Assembly: GCA_023512835.1 (NCBI GenBank)
Contig: CM042085.1
Coordinates: 51,269,569-51,333,568 of the forward strand
DNA length: 64,000 nucleotides
From: Taxillus chinensis
Lineage: Eukaryota; Streptophyta; Magnoliopsida; Santalales; Loranthaceae
Direction: 5' to 3'
In this document: piece after piece, positions 8,625 to 19,823 of the stretch
Position numbering within the stretch: position 1 is the first letter of the stretch
Layout: the number at the start of each line of letters is the position of its first letter
Translations under genes and position numbers: made by a program
Notes under the pieces: model-generated
The model's input: only the letters and a program-made list of their open reading frames with translations
The model's database searches: none
Told to the model about the DNA's origin: nothing

Positions 8625-10901
8625 ATGGTTATGGATCAGCGCTCGAGAGGCCACTGTGTTGACTACACGAACGGATTTGGTTTTTGCAATCAGAGAGGGC
8701 CAATCCTTGCTGCTGATCCATATGGAAACAACCCTTTTGTTGGGAACCACCACCATTTTGTTGATCGGGGCTCGAGAGGGAAGATCCAATGCCATAACAA
8801 TCCTTCTGGACTCGCTCCATGGGAGAGTAGTAACATAGGTTCGTCGAGCTCGAGTGTGAGCCCTGAGGAGGATACTCAGGACGACTGTGATTTCTCTGAT
8901 GGGATTTTGAAATACATAAGCCATATTCTCATGGAAGAAGACATGGAAGACAAGGCGTGCATGCTTCACGAGTCCTTGGATCTCCAAGCTGCCGAGAGGT
9001 CTTTCTATGAGGTGCTTGCGAAAAGATACCCTCCTTCACCAGGTCAAAACGGTTTCTATCTTGATCAAAATAGGGAGTGCCCAGATGATCATTTCCCCGG
9101 AAACTATAGTAGCATTGCTACTAGGAGCAGCGACAGCAGCAACCACTTGGTTCATCCCACTTACTCCGCTAGATTTTCTGAACCCACAGTTCAGGGTTTT
9201 CATGTTAGGGGCACATCTCAGTCTTCTGCTGGATCTTCTTATAGTGGAATTAATATTGTAGACGGTTTCCTGGAATCTCCTGTAAGCACACTCCATCTTC
9301 CTGATGATTTGTTTGGAAACAACGGGTTGGCATTGCAGTTCAGGAAAGGGGTTGAGGAAGCCAGTAAGTTCCTACCTAGTAATGAGAAATTTTATGATAA
9401 CTTGAGGGTTAATGAATTTTCATATCCTGAGAAAGAGAGTATGGTTGCTGTGAAGGCCGAGAAAGAGGAAGCGGTAGACTTCTCAACAAACGGGTCAAGG
9501 GTAAGGAAGAGTTTTTACAATGATGACGTGGATTTAGAAGAAGAAAATGGGAGGAACAGCAAGCAAGCTGCAGTTTTTTCTGATTCCATTGTTAGAACTG
9601 ATGAGTTCGATATGGTGTTGCTTTGTAAAGGGTTTGGGCCCCCTCCTGGTTGTAGGCAGGGTTTAGATGCTCGGGATTCCTTGCAAAATGAAGGAAGCAG
9701 AGATTTGGAGCTGATCCTGCCAAAAGTATCCAAGTCTCGAAATAAGAAAGAAGTGTACAAGAAGGAAATGGTGGACTTGAGGACTCTCCTCATCCATTGT
9801 GCCCAATCAGTAGCAGCTGACGATCGTAAGACTTCAAATGAGCTTTTAAGGCAGATCAGGCAGCATGCTTGTTCTTATGGGGATGGGAATCAAAGATTGG
9901 CTCATTGTTTCGCCGATGGTTTAGAAGCACGCTTGGCTGGTACTGGTAGCCAGATCTATAAATCCTTTATTAACAAGAGGGCATCTGCTGCTGATATGTT
10001 GAAAGCCTATCACTTGTATTGCAAGGTGTGCCCATTCAGAAAAGTATCACATTTTTTCTCAAACAGAACCATCATAAACGCCGCAAAGAACTCAGCAAGG
10101 GTTCACATCATAGATTTTGGTATCTTATATGGTTTCCAGTGGCCAACATTCTTGCTACGTCTCCAAGATATCCCTGGTGGACCCCCAAAGATTCGGATGA
10201 CTATGATAGATTTCCCCCAACCTGGTTTCCGCCCTGCAGAGCGAGTAGAGGAGACGGGGCGTCGGTTAAAGAATTATGCCGAGGAATTCAATGTTCCATT
10301 TGAGTACAATGCAATAGCCAAACAATGGGAAACTATTACGGTTGAGGAGCTCAAGATTGACAGAGATGAGCTGCTTATCGTCAATTGCCTCTATCGATTT
10401 AAGAACTTACATGATGAATCCGTTGCCGTGAACAGTGCAAGAAACATTGTCCTTAACTTGGTGAAGGAGATAAATCCTGATATTTTCATCCATGGGATTG
10501 TTAATGGTGTCTTCAATGCGCCCTTCTTTGTGACCCGTTTCCGTGAGGTGCTTTTCCATTTTTCAGCGCTGTTTGACATGCTTGAGATGAATGTGCCACG
10601 TGATAACAGGGAGAGGATGCTGATTGAAGGGGGGATTTTTGGGAAGGAGGCCCTGAATGTTATAGCTTGTGAAGGGTGGGAGAGAGTGGAGAGGCCAGAG
10701 AGCTACAAACAGTGGACGATCAGGAACTTGAGGGCCGGGTTTGTGCAGCTCCCACTGAACAAGGAAATCATTCTGAGAGCGAGGGAGAGGGTGAAGAGGT
10801 GCTACCACAAAGAATTTGTGATTGATGAAGATAGCCAATGGTTGTTGTTTGGGTGGAAGGGGCGAATTATACATGCCATTTCATCATGGAGGCCCATTTA
10901 G
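8625..10901 (+). CDS. GRAS-family transcription regulator, LISCL (SCL9/14/33-like) type
   Basis: An intact intronless 758-codon frame. The N-terminal half (about 1-380) is variable but holds the acidic LISCL signature DFSDGILKYISHILMEEDME (about 89-108) and AERSFYEVLAKRYPP. The family uses such acidic regions for transcriptional activation. The GRAS domain runs from about residue 383 (VDLRTLLIHCAQSVA, leucine-rich region I) to the end. It contains VHIID at 493-497, a second leucine-rich region, a degenerate PFYRE motif (APFFVTRFRE, about 633) and the C-terminal SAW motif ending ISSWRPI. Length is normal for LISCL proteins. The ATG at 8625 was chosen because it follows the putative splice acceptor; a second ATG lies two codons downstream. 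The product is a nuclear regulator. Members act in stress/xenobiotic responses (SCL14) or pollen development (lily SCL), but no specific role can be assigned here. It is the only host gene in the window that looks functional. Confidence 0.95.
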   Translation: MVMDQRSRGHCVDYTNGFGFCNQRGPILAADPYGNNPFVGNHHHFVDRGSRGKIQCHNNPSGLAPWESSNIGSSSSSVSPEEDTQDDCDFSDGILKYISHILMEEDMEDKACMLHESLDLQAAERSFYEVLAKRYPPSPGQNGFYLDQNRECPDDHFPGNYSSIATRSSDSSNHLVHPTYSARFSEPTVQGFHVRGTSQSSAGSSYSGINIVDGFLESPVSTLHLPDDLFGNNGLALQFRKGVEEASKFLPSNEKFYDNLRVNEFSYPEKESMVAVKAEKEEAVDFSTNGSRVRKSFYNDDVDLEEENGRNSKQAAVFSDSIVRTDEFDMVLLCKGFGPPPGCRQGLDARDSLQNEGSRDLELILPKVSKSRNKKEVYKKEMVDLRTLLIHCAQSVAADDRKTSNELLRQIRQHACSYGDGNQRLAHCFADGLEARLAGTGSQIYKSFINKRASAADMLKAYHLYCKVCPFRKVSHFFSNRTIINAAKNSARVHIIDFGILYGFQWPTFLLRLQDIPGGPPKIRMTMIDFPQPGFRPAERVEETGRRLKNYAEEFNVPFEYNAIAKQWETITVEELKIDRDELLIVNCLYRFKNLHDESVAVNSARNIVLNLVKEINPDIFIHGIVNGVFNAPFFVTRFREVLFHFSALFDMLEMNVPRDNRERMLIEGGIFGKEALNVIACEGWERVERPESYKQWTIRNLRAGFVQLPLNKEIILRARERVKRCYHKEFVIDEDSQWLLFGWKGRIIHAISSWRPI

Positions 10902-11450
10902 TGCACTTGGAAAGCTAGAATGTCAGTAGTTGGCAGATTACGCCTCGTTTTAGGTACACAATGGTCATCATTTTCTGATCCCCCTTGGTAGGTCTGTTCT
11001 TCAGCGCTCTCTCATGTGGTTGACTGAATGGTTAGAATTGTTGACGTTACAGGTAAATTTGGTATTGGTTTTACTAGTAGCGACTGACGACTGTTTCTAG
11101 GTCAGGTGCCGAGAGACCAGGATCTCCACTTTTCTACTACAATGAGGGCGTCTTCGCAGCCGGAAGCCCCAAAACAGAGCGTTTCGTGAAATGCTGATCG
11201 ACACATACATTGCGCAGAACCAGAATACGAATGGAACAGTATAAAATATTGAATGAAATGAGCATATTTGCCTGCTATTAATTTATTTTGTAATCATTAT
11301 TCATACTTTTGACTGTTGAAGCATCGGGCCTCGGCATGGCATAAATTATCAACGCTTCGGAAAGATCAAGATTCATATCCTTCTCTGTTGTTTGTCAAAC
11401 AAAAGTAGGCGCAATAAATGTAGCACCGTCAACCTACAAAGTGGCTGCAT
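10902..11450 (+). other. Putative 3'UTR and downstream flank of the GRAS gene
   Basis: Non-coding and of mixed composition up to about 11430. A sequence CTGTTTCTAG near 11100 resembles a splice acceptor, with donor-like GGTACA or GGTAAA sites upstream (10953, 11052), so a 3'UTR intron is possible but unproved. Possible polyadenylation signals are the AATGAAAT/AATAAA-like stretches near 11250 and AATAAA at about 11412. No other gene is seen. Confidence 0.4.
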
Positions 11451-12628
11451 GCCTCTGCTGCTATTGTCACTTCACTGGCCATTTCTGTTGGTGCACGGCT
11501 TGACAAATAAAAATTGAGGTGGATATCTACATCCAATTTTGGAAATACATTTAACGTTTCACGTAAAATGATTAAAATAGTGTTTAAAAAAATAAAAAAT
11601 ATTCAATTAATGATATTTAATTATTATTATAATATTTAAAAATTTATATTTTAAAATATTATATAGTATTATTCGAAATGTTTGAAGATTTTTTTTGATA
11701 TTGTATTTATGTGTAAATATTTATTTTTTGAAGAAATTTTATTAATATTTAAAAAATATATAAATATAATATTTAAAAAAGAATATTTAAATATTTAATT
11801 TATGTTTTAATATTAATATTTTAACATCATAAAAAATAATATTTTAGGAATAGTTTTATATTTCATATGAAATTAAAAATAATTTATTGGTGTGTTTAGT
11901 TTGATGGATGTGTTTATTCCTAGGGGTATTAAATGGGTAGGCTAAGTCGGGCCGGACTTAGCCCACACGATGGTACGTTCTTGATTCTAGAAATTCAAAA
12001 TTGGACACATGACTTTCTCGTACTTGCACTTGAAGGGTCAAAGGATAGGTCACAAGTATCTATGAGAAATATACAAAGCGGATGCTATTCAAATTTCTTG
12101 CATATACACAGAGTATGGAAGTACTTTTCTAATGTCAAGCAATGAATATAAGTTTCACATTATTAAATAGTCATCACCCAAACCAATTAATTTGTTATAA
12201 CTGTGGATCATTGTCTAGGAAATAAAGTTCAAATAAAATAACATTTAAACAAAGTTCATATATCAAATAAATAACTCCATTAAGCAGCATAATCCAACAC
12301 TAGCTCCTATTAATACATGGAGAAAATAAATCAACAAGTAGAAGTACACACAAAGTTTAGTAGGTAAACTACGACTCCTCATCAACACTCAACAATGAAC
12401 TTGTAATGCTATATACTCTATGTATAAGTGTACATGTGTAGTGTTATGCCATAGCATAAATACAACATCAATTAAATCCAAATGAGCACAACAAATATAA
12501 CTTTTTAATTTATAATAATAATTCCCAATACAAATAATAAATCACAAATACCAACTCAATAACATGAAATAAGGCTTCCCCTCATCCGAGCTTAAAGCCA
12601 ATTGCCACTATGGACAAAAAAACAATAC
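11451..12628. other. AT-rich intergenic DNA with decayed repeat remnants
   Basis: From 11520 to 11900 the sequence is almost pure A/T with no coding potential. At about 11921, TAGGGGTATTAAATGGG followed by GGGCCGG resembles one end of a hAT-type element, but no partner end was found. From about 12150 to 12628 the style (ACTCCTCATC, long A/T/C-rich runs) resembles a decayed minus-strand LTR. The same remnant seems to resume at 24434 after the nested insertions (the phrase GCTTAAAGCCAATTGCC before, GGCTCAAAGCCATCGCC after). No gene is called. Confidence 0.35.
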
Positions 12629-13033
12629 GACATTGTAAAGACTCGTATTTGGGTAGTTTTGAGAGATAGTCATTCTATGTGAATGTAACTATCTGGACGG
12701 TAGTGTAGCCGTCGATGTGAGCATTTTGACTGTACTTGGGCCCGATTTCGAGTCGGGGCCCCATTTGACCCGATTGTTGACTTTTTGGGGTTTATTGGTT
12801 GACTTTGCGTTTGAGTAGTCATTTGAGTGTGATAATATCTGAACAGTGTTGTGCTCGTCATTTCGAGCGTTTTGACAGTAATTTGACTCAATTTGGAGTT
12901 CGTGACCTCGGGAGGTCAATTATTGCGTTCGGGTCAATTATTGCTGGAAGGCCAATGATTGGCAACAGTATATATATAATTAAGAACTGCCTTATCTCTT
13001 TAATTGCCAATTATTGGTACGTGCATGTTTGAG

Positions 13034-13035
<2 letters not shown>

Positions 13036-13068
<33 letters not shown>
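13036..13068. repeat. GA microsatellite in the LTR leader
   Basis: An uninterrupted (AG)n run lies about 60 bp downstream of the TATA-rich box. A GA run sits at the same place in the sister LTR at 41045-41084, so it is an inherited part of this LTR family's transcribed leader. Confidence 0.95.
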
Positions 13069-13072
<4 letters not shown>

Positions 13073-13544
13073 AAAGAGCGTAGAGCTTTCTTGGCGATTT
13101 TGGGGCGATTGGAGCTCATGGATCGCAAATAATCTTCCAGGTAGGTGTCCTTAACTGTCTTATCTCGATCCTATCTTTGAATATGTGATCTTTGGTTGTA
13201 TGAGTGTGTATTTTATGAGGGTTGAGAAGTCAACCATGGAAGTCTAGATTTAGATCTAGATGAATATATGATTTGTATGTATTTCTGCTGTTATTGTGCG
13301 AATTAGAGGCGTTTAGGACGTGTTTTGAGGTAAATATCGCAGTTTATTGCGTAAAACATGTGTTTATGAGCGTCTGGGGGTCACTGGGTTGCTTCCAGAC
13401 GAAGAACAGGCCAAAAACGATGATGAACAGTATCCTGGGCGAACTGCAAGGTCGAAGTTTGTAGTCAGCAGCTATGGAGTCAGCAGCTATGGGGTCAGCA
13501 GCTTTGGAGTAGCAGCTTCGTAGTCGCGACTATGGAGTCGCGAC

Positions 13545-13875
13545 TTAGTTAGTCCGGATCGCAGTCCAGGAGGAGTTAGTCCGGATCAGTAAGTCTGGAG
13601 TAGTTAGTCCGGATCAGTAGTCCGGAGTAGTTAGTCCGGATCAGTAGTCCGGAGGAGTTAGTCCGGATCAGTAGTCCGGAGGAGTTAGTCCGGATCAGTA
13701 GTCCGGAGTAGTTAGTCCGGATCAGTAGTCTGGAGGAGTTAGTCCGGATCAGTAGTCCGGAGCAGTTAGTCCGGATCAGGAGCATCAGTCCGTAGCATCA
13801 GTCCGCAGCATCAAATCCGTAGCATCAGTCCGCAGCATCAAATCCGTAGCATCAGTCCGCAACATCAAATCCGTA
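13545..13875 (+). repeat. Two adjacent 27-bp-period minisatellites in the LTR
   Basis: From about 13545 to 13780 there are roughly nine copies of a 27-bp unit containing GTTAGTCCGGATCAGTAGTCC, with GTA/GAG variants between units. From 13781 to 13875 a different unit, also about 27 bp (GCATCAGTCCGCAGCATCAAATCC), repeats three to four times. The sister LTRs at 4327 and 41440 lack these arrays or hold different short repeats, so the expansion is copy-specific. The minus-strand frame through it is a translation of the repeat, not a gene. Confidence 0.9.
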
Positions 13876-14426
13876 GCGATGAAACAAGTGTTCGCAAGAA
13901 GGTAACCGCATCGCACCGCACCGAACATTTACATTGTAAACCATTATGCCTCTCCACATTGAAGTATTATACTTAAGTTACAATGTAAATAACGAAATAC
14001 CCCCCATTTGGATTCAAAGAAAAATACTAGAAAAATTAATTCCCACTATTTCAAAATGTGAAAATTGGGATTTAGTGTAAAATCTCGGAAAAACCCAAAA
14101 GTTCGTAGTGGTGAGTTTTTGGAAAGTGGGGTTAGATATCTCAGAAAAATCCCCAAAAATCAGATTATCTTATTTATGATAAGGGAACCCAATGCCGGGA
14201 CTTTTAATTTCAAGAAAATAGCTGCTATGAGTACTTCCTTCATAAATCAAGGGTTGAGGATTTACTTGTGAAGACTGGCTACAATTCTAAAGGAAATGTT
14301 GAGAATGACATGCCATACTAATGTTAGTATGTTGATGTGAGGTATTGGGGCATGGACTCCGTGACTTATTTGGGTTCTCACCGTGATGCACCGATGGTGC
14401 TATGTGGTTGACGTGGCAGGCATATG

Positions 14427-17400
14427 TGTAGGACCCTATTTTGTCCGGGTTGGACATACTAACCCCATTTGAGATACCTTTCTGCCCATGCCATATACCT
14501 TATTGAACAGGTCCACAATGATCCCGTACTTCCAAGGAATGGTCTACCCCAATCTGCAGGAGATGGATACAATTGACACGGATGGGGGAGTTCAAAATTA
14601 ATGACTTTTGCTACAAGTCCTTGAAGCGCCCCAAGACCAATACCAGGTGATGGAGGATGAAAATTGGAGACCAACGCACTTGACCGAGCTCAAATCGGAC
14701 TTAAAATGAAGAAGTTATGGCCAAAACAACTTTCGTTGGAAAAAGTCAAACTTACCAAAAGATGGTCAATGCCCCTGGTCAAACTGCCCGCAAAAGTGAT
14801 CATGCGAAACTCTTCAAAATGCCTATGTAGGCGAATACGGATCTCCCCAAACAATTCCTGGAAGGTTATCTATTTTTGCATTTTTGGTGGGGGTAAAAAG
14901 GTAATTAAAAGTAAAAAAAAGGGTTGACCGTTGACCGTTGACCTGCCGGCACTTCGACCCATTGACCCCGAAGCTCGAAGCCTCGAAGCCCCGAAGCTCG
15001 AAGCCCCGAAGTCCCGAAGCTCGAAGCCTCGAAGCCTCGAAGCCCCGAAGCCTCGAAGCCCGAAGCTCGAAGCCCCGAAGTCCCGAAGATCGAAGCCTCG
15101 AAGCTCGAAGCCTCGAAGCCCCGAAGCTCGAAGCCCCAAAGTCCCGAAGCTCGAAGCCCCGAAGCCTCGAAGCCCCGTTGACCTGCTGATTTCTGACCTT
15201 CGACCCTTTGACCCTCGAAGCCTCGCTGCCGACACTTCGACGCCCGCGACCCTCGAAGCCTCGCTACGACGCCTTCGACCCGCGGCACCCGTACGCCTTC
15301 CACCTCCGACCCTTCGACCCTCGAAGCCTCGCTGCCGACGCTCCGACCTGCCGACACTTCGAACCTCCGACCCTTTTTTTTGCCTTCGCTGATTTTTCTC
15401 GCTGGCTTATTTCTCTCGCTATTTATTCACGGGGCTTGTTTTATGCGCTGGCCACCTAACAAAGAATCACTCACCAACCTGTCAATCACATGTGCTGCTA
15501 AAATACAAATTCAAAAAGGCAATCACGAGCTCCCCTGTTTCCCGCACAAGCTGTCCACTAGACAAAATACAAAATCTGCAATTAAAAACGCCGCCTTCAT
15601 AATAGAGCATTAAATGCGGCAATTAATGATAATCCAGCCAAAAAATTTTTCTGAGCCCTTAAGATGCGATCATCCATCCTCATTTGAAAAAAAAAAAAAG
15701 AGAGGGGGGTTTTCATTGAAGAGAGCCATCAAAAAAAAAAAAGAGAGAGCCATCATCGTGAAAAAAAAACACACAGAGAGAGCCATCATCGTGGGAAAAG
15801 AAACCTGCAAACCAGAGAGAGCAAAAAAAAAAAAACAGAGAGAGAAAAGGAAAAAAAGAGAGAAAAAAAAAGAGAGAAACTCAAAAACCAGAAAAAAGAT
15901 CACTCTTCCACGCCTCCCCGATCGCCATCCTTTCGGATTAAACGCCCGGTCTTCCGCAATCAACATTACTCCTTCATCCTCTTTCTCTCCTATCTCACTC
16001 CGGCTCCTTTTTTTTTTCTCAACAAGAAAAAAAAACACAAAAACAGTCCCAACTTCACCTTTTTTCTGCGTGTTCGGCAAGCAAAAAAAACATAACGACA
16101 CCAATCCCTTTCCAATCCCCTATTTCTCACGCCTACTCTTCTTATTTCCAGTCATCAAAAAACTCAAACCCAGAAAATACACCACTCCACTCTTCAAATA
16201 TCAAGAAATCCCCCTCACAAACCTCGCTGTCAGATCTTATTGGTTCTAAGCAAGTGATTATCAGCGCCGGCGGGAGCTCAAGCAGAAGATTGGCATTGCA
16301 AAGCTTCAAAGTCGGTTCAGCCCTTATCTTTTTACTACTTTTTTAGCTTATTTGTATCTATATTTAATGTAATTGTTTTTTTAGCATTTTCTAGTTTTCG
16401 TTTTGAGCTTATCTATATTTGGTGTAATCCCTTTTCAGCCTTTTTCATTGTGTTTTCCTGTATTTCTTCCTATGTGTATGTTATAATATGTAAAGTATAG
16501 TAAAAAGAAAAGAAAAAAAAGAAGAGAAGAAAGAAAGAAAAGAAAAAAGGAGAGAGCAAAAGGAGAAGATGAAAAGCAACAAAAAGAAAAGAAAAAAAAA
16601 GAGTGATTTTATTTTTGTGGATGTCACACTCACACACTCCACATCTATTTTGATATATGCATTTTCAATTTAAAAAAAAAACACAAAAAAAAACAAACAT
16701 GTTTTTCAAAACGTTTTCAATAAATAATTTTCAAAATGTTTTCAAAAAAAAAGAAGAAAACAAAACAAACAAACAAAAAACAAAACAAAACAAAAAAAAA
16801 AAACAAAATGTTTTTTTAATAAAATGTTTTTTTTTAAAATCTCTTCAACAACATGTTTTGAAAATGTTTTCATAAAATGTTTTCCAAATGTCTTCCAACA
16901 AAAACAAAAAAACAAAAAAAAACAACAAAAAATATAGAAAAACAAACACAAAATGCATGTTCTAACTCAAACCAAAAAAAAGGGGGAAAAATAAACAAAT
17001 ATTTTTTAGGATTTCGATTTCCAAGAGCAAAACAAAAAAACAAACCAATCCCTAGGATCTCATTATCCACTTCAAAAATCCAAAACCTTTAGGATTCCCT
17101 TTAAAAATTTAGGATAAATCCATTTTAACCATGACTTTAATAAATAACTTAGCCAAATAAAAATCATAAACTTTTTAACTTAGCCCAGTCATGGCAGTAT
17201 AAATAAAATAAAACCTCCTCCTCCTAAATTAGATACCGAAAGGGCACTGTAGGGGTGCTAATCCTTCCCTACACGTAACCAACTCCCGAACCCATATCTG
17301 ATAACGCAGACCACACACTTAAAACTACTCAAAGTAGAGGGTATCCAACTGTACCCCAAAAACAGTTGGTGGCGACTCTAAATTTTCTCACCATTGGTTT

Positions 17401-17447
17401 AGTTTGAGCTCACCCCAAAAGGACCCGGACGAAAACCAGTGATGACA
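14427..17447 (+). repeat. 5' LTR of the Tat/Ogre-like element
   Basis: Starts TGTAGGACCCTATTTTGTCC and ends ACCAGTGATGACA. The U3-like part holds a degenerate minisatellite of GAAGC(T/C)(T/C)CGAAGCCC units (about 14965-15360). From about 15690 to 16900 it is rich in poly-A and GAGAGCCATC/AAAAAGAGAGA runs. The frame at 15614-16249 is low-complexity lysine/arginine sequence with no family and is not called as a gene. The last 230 bp (GATACCGAAAGGGC...GGTGCTAATCC...AACAGTTGGTGGCGACTC) are the most conserved part and recur at 23530, 39790 and, inverted, at 61721-61940. Confidence 0.93.
14965..15360 (+). repeat. GAAGC-type minisatellite in the Tat LTR
   Basis: Some 25 degenerate units of about 9-19 bp based on GAAGCCTCGAAGCCCCGAAGC, followed by CTTCGACCC/TTGACC units to about 15360. 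The inverted Tat LTR at the right edge of the window ends inside the same region (TTCGAAGTGTCGG). Serine/proline-rich frames on both strands are repeat translations. Confidence 0.9.
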
Positions 17448-17449
17448 GC

Positions 17450-17465
17450 TGGCGACTCTGCTGGG
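17450..17465 (+). promoter_or_regulatory. Primer-binding site complementary to tRNA-Arg
   Basis: TGGCGACTCTGCTGGG follows the 5' LTR end (17447) after two bases. It is complementary to the 3' end of plant tRNA-Arg(ACG) (expected TGGCGACTCCGCTGGGG) with one mismatch. Arg-tRNA priming is characteristic of Ogre-type Tat elements. Confidence 0.85.
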
Positions 17466-18103
17466 AAATATAAGAATGAACACTTTAGAGAGTTAGGTCT
17501 AGAACTAGGACTTAGGAGGTTATATTTAATTGTGCCGTTGTATATATTTAACTGTCATGCTAAATTATTTTTAGATATAATTGTGACTTATTTATTTTTA
17601 ATACAGTTGTCGTTTAAACTGTGATTTATTTATGCGCTTTAACTACCATGATAGTTGTGATTTACTGCTTTCCATACTTGTCGCATTCATGCATAACCCT
17701 ATACCCGGGTTTAGCACAATTTAGGTTAGCGAGGTTCAGTACGGTCCCCAGCGCGTCGATCATTATCCGCAATGGGGCCTCGGACTCCTCACTCAAGCTT
17801 GAGGTTCTTTTAAGGCACGTCCTTTTAAGATTCCCCTCCGGTAAATCCCATGGTGTACGAAGCCCTCTACTGAGGAAGTTTGGGAACCAACGAATAAGAT
17901 AGGGGTAGCAATAAAAGCCCATCAGGGGTATTGACCCACATTTTGTTTGCTCATTCCATGCCATGCTAACCTTTGTTTTATAGGGTAGTCCTTAAGTCAC
18001 CCCCTGCACATTTGACTGTCTTTACTATTGGTTTATGCTTTATCCTGACTTGTCATCCTAACCTATCATCATGCATAACATGACATTCATCATTCATATA
18101 GGC
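17466..18103 (+). other. Untranslated leader of the Tat element
   Basis: Between the primer site and ORF1 there are about 640 bp without a supported gene. The short frames at 17439-17624 and 17621-17902 show no family features. Long leaders are usual in Ogre-like elements. Confidence 0.55.
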
Positions 18104-19540
18104 ATGGCAACTTTCAGTCATCTCCTAAAAGGCCTTTAGGACAAGGAGACTGTCACAGTAGTGGCCCAAGCATCAGGAGACATTCAACTTCGCCTTGGAG
18201 ATTTCCCGCCAGGAGAGGCCTACAAGGCGAACATGTTGTCATAGAAGATCAGGTGGACTACACTAAGGAGGTACGGACAATATGGAAGCAAGTGGTCGGA
18301 CGAAAGGAAAAGCATATACGTACAACGGTTTGGGGATTTGCTCCATGTAACCGAGCTCCGGCCGATACGGATATGCTTGGGGGCAGCCATTTATTTTGGG
18401 AACCTCGACGGCGGTGCTTCAACTTCAACGGCCTAGATCTTGTTCCCACAATAGAAGAATACGAAGATTCCTGGATATCCCCGTGGAAAACAAAATGAAA
18501 ATCTATTTGCCGGAGCCCGAAGGTCATGCCAAAGGGCCTTTCCGAGATTATGGGAAAGCCAGGTATGGGACTCACCGGCGGTCACAACTTACGGTGGGCG
18601 CGAATATCTTCCATGGGCAACAATCAAAGAAATAATACAAACTGCAACGGAAGCGGAGGCACACAAATTACTTACACTAGCTATATATGGGCTAGTCATT
18701 TTCCCGAGGATACTGGCCCACATTGATGGGGCAATTGTAGATTTGGTCCAACAGGTGCTCAAAGGATGTGACCCTACTCCTGCTATCTTGGCTGAAAGCA
18801 TCCGATCTCTTACTTACCTAAGGAGTAAAGGCTCGGGACAGTTCATGGGGTGCTTACCTCTCCTATGTACTTGGTTGCAAGGTCATTTCCCTGTAGTGTT
18901 CATCGTTTCCATGCTGTTTATCAAGTACCAGCCACAACACTACTAGATATTCTACTCAGCAAGTGGAGCCTACAAAAAAACTTTGAAATTTGGAAAAAGA
19001 AGTTGGGGAACCTCATAGAAGCTGACATTACTTGGACTGCTCCTTGGATGCCAGTGGTCTCCATGACATATAGCTGCGGGGACTACAATTGGGTTCCACT
19101 TTTTGGTCCCTGGGGAGGAACTGCATATGCACCACTGCAGGTGGGAAGACAAGTGGGGCATCATCAGATTATTCCCGTGCTCTTTGGCATGGAAGAGTGT
19201 GACTTCACTTACAGCAGAACCATGCTCACAGAAGAAGGCAAGAAGATGTATCAAGCATGGTCCACACCACACAAGATCCAACCCAACGTTCAAAACCTGG
19301 TGTTTTCCCCAAAGATACATATCTTGGAGGGCACAACACAAGCCACGCCTAACTTCGGACATGAAGGCTATCCTCCAGGAGAATCGGACTTTAAGGCAGC
19401 AGATCCAGAGGCTAGAAGCATCTCTAGAAGGAGCTCTTCAAAGGCTGCAGCTGAGGGAAAAACAGATCGAGACGATAATGAAGCAGAGGGAGGAAGCAGG
19501 TAAACGACCACCCCAGAGAAAGAGGCGTCGTACTCCTTAG
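18104..19540 (+). pseudogene. ORF1 of the Tat element (DUF7745-like domain plus coiled coil), broken
   Basis: The probable start is ATG at 18104 (MATFSHLLKGL), with a TAG soon after. Pieces in two frames give FGDLLHVTELRP (about 18330), FNFNGLDLVPTIEEYEDSW (about 18420-18470), LPLLCTWLQGHF (about 18855-18890) and VPLFGPWGGTAYAPLQVGRQ (about 19090-19150). This order fits the plant retrotransposon-associated DUF7745-type domain found in Tat ORF1 products. The C-terminus (ENRTLRQQIQRLEASLEGAL, then a basic KRPPQRKRRRTP ending at 19540) is a coiled coil with a basic tail. At least two in-frame stops and frameshifts near 18395, 18900 and 19320 break it. The role of ORF1 in these elements is unknown. 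Confidence 0.7.
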
Positions 19541-19823
19541 GAGATGACTGGAAGAATGCCTTAAGATCATGTAGTGATAGCTTTCATTTTACATGGCATT
19601 TCAGCATTGTATGTTTGTATTGAGTGTTTATATTGTGTGTTTTGTTTGCAATAAAGTTGTTTGTTTCTTTAACCCTCTGCATAGACATTCATGCATACAT
19701 GCATATCAAATGAAAAATCAAATAAAAGTTCCCTTGTAGCCAGGTGGGTAGCAGCCTTCCTCCAGGATTGCGCACTCTTACAATCCCAGATCCCGGCGCA
19801 ATCCAATACCACAATCGCAGCCA
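19541..19823 (+). other. Spacer between ORF1 and gag
   Basis: About 280 bp of T-rich sequence with GTATGTTTGTATTGAGTG-type runs and repeated CATGCATA. No gene is seen. It separates the stop of ORF1 (19540) from the gag ATG (19824). Confidence 0.5.

Noticed and set aside
11921..12145. Second hAT-like element starting TAGGGGTATTAAATGGG
   Set aside because: Only one end resembles a hAT terminus; no matching end or 8-bp duplication was found within the next kilobase.
13576..13785. 69-residue repetitive minus-strand frame (LLIRTN repeats)
   Set aside because: A direct translation of the 27-bp minisatellite; 27 is a multiple of three, so frames stay open by chance.
13545..13875. CRISPR-like regularly spaced repeats
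   Set aside because: There are no unique spacers between units, the units are directly abutting and degenerate, and the window is plant nuclear DNA.
14870..15392. Ser/Arg/Pro-rich frames on both strands over the GAAGC repeats
   Set aside because: Repeat translation on both strands, with no start context and no family.
15614..16249. 211-codon Lys/Arg-rich frame in the Tat LTR
   Set aside because: Made of A-rich and GAGA-rich low-complexity LTR sequence. The inverted copy at 62.9-63.7 kb shows a related frame (154 codons) simply because the LTR is conserved; no domain is seen.
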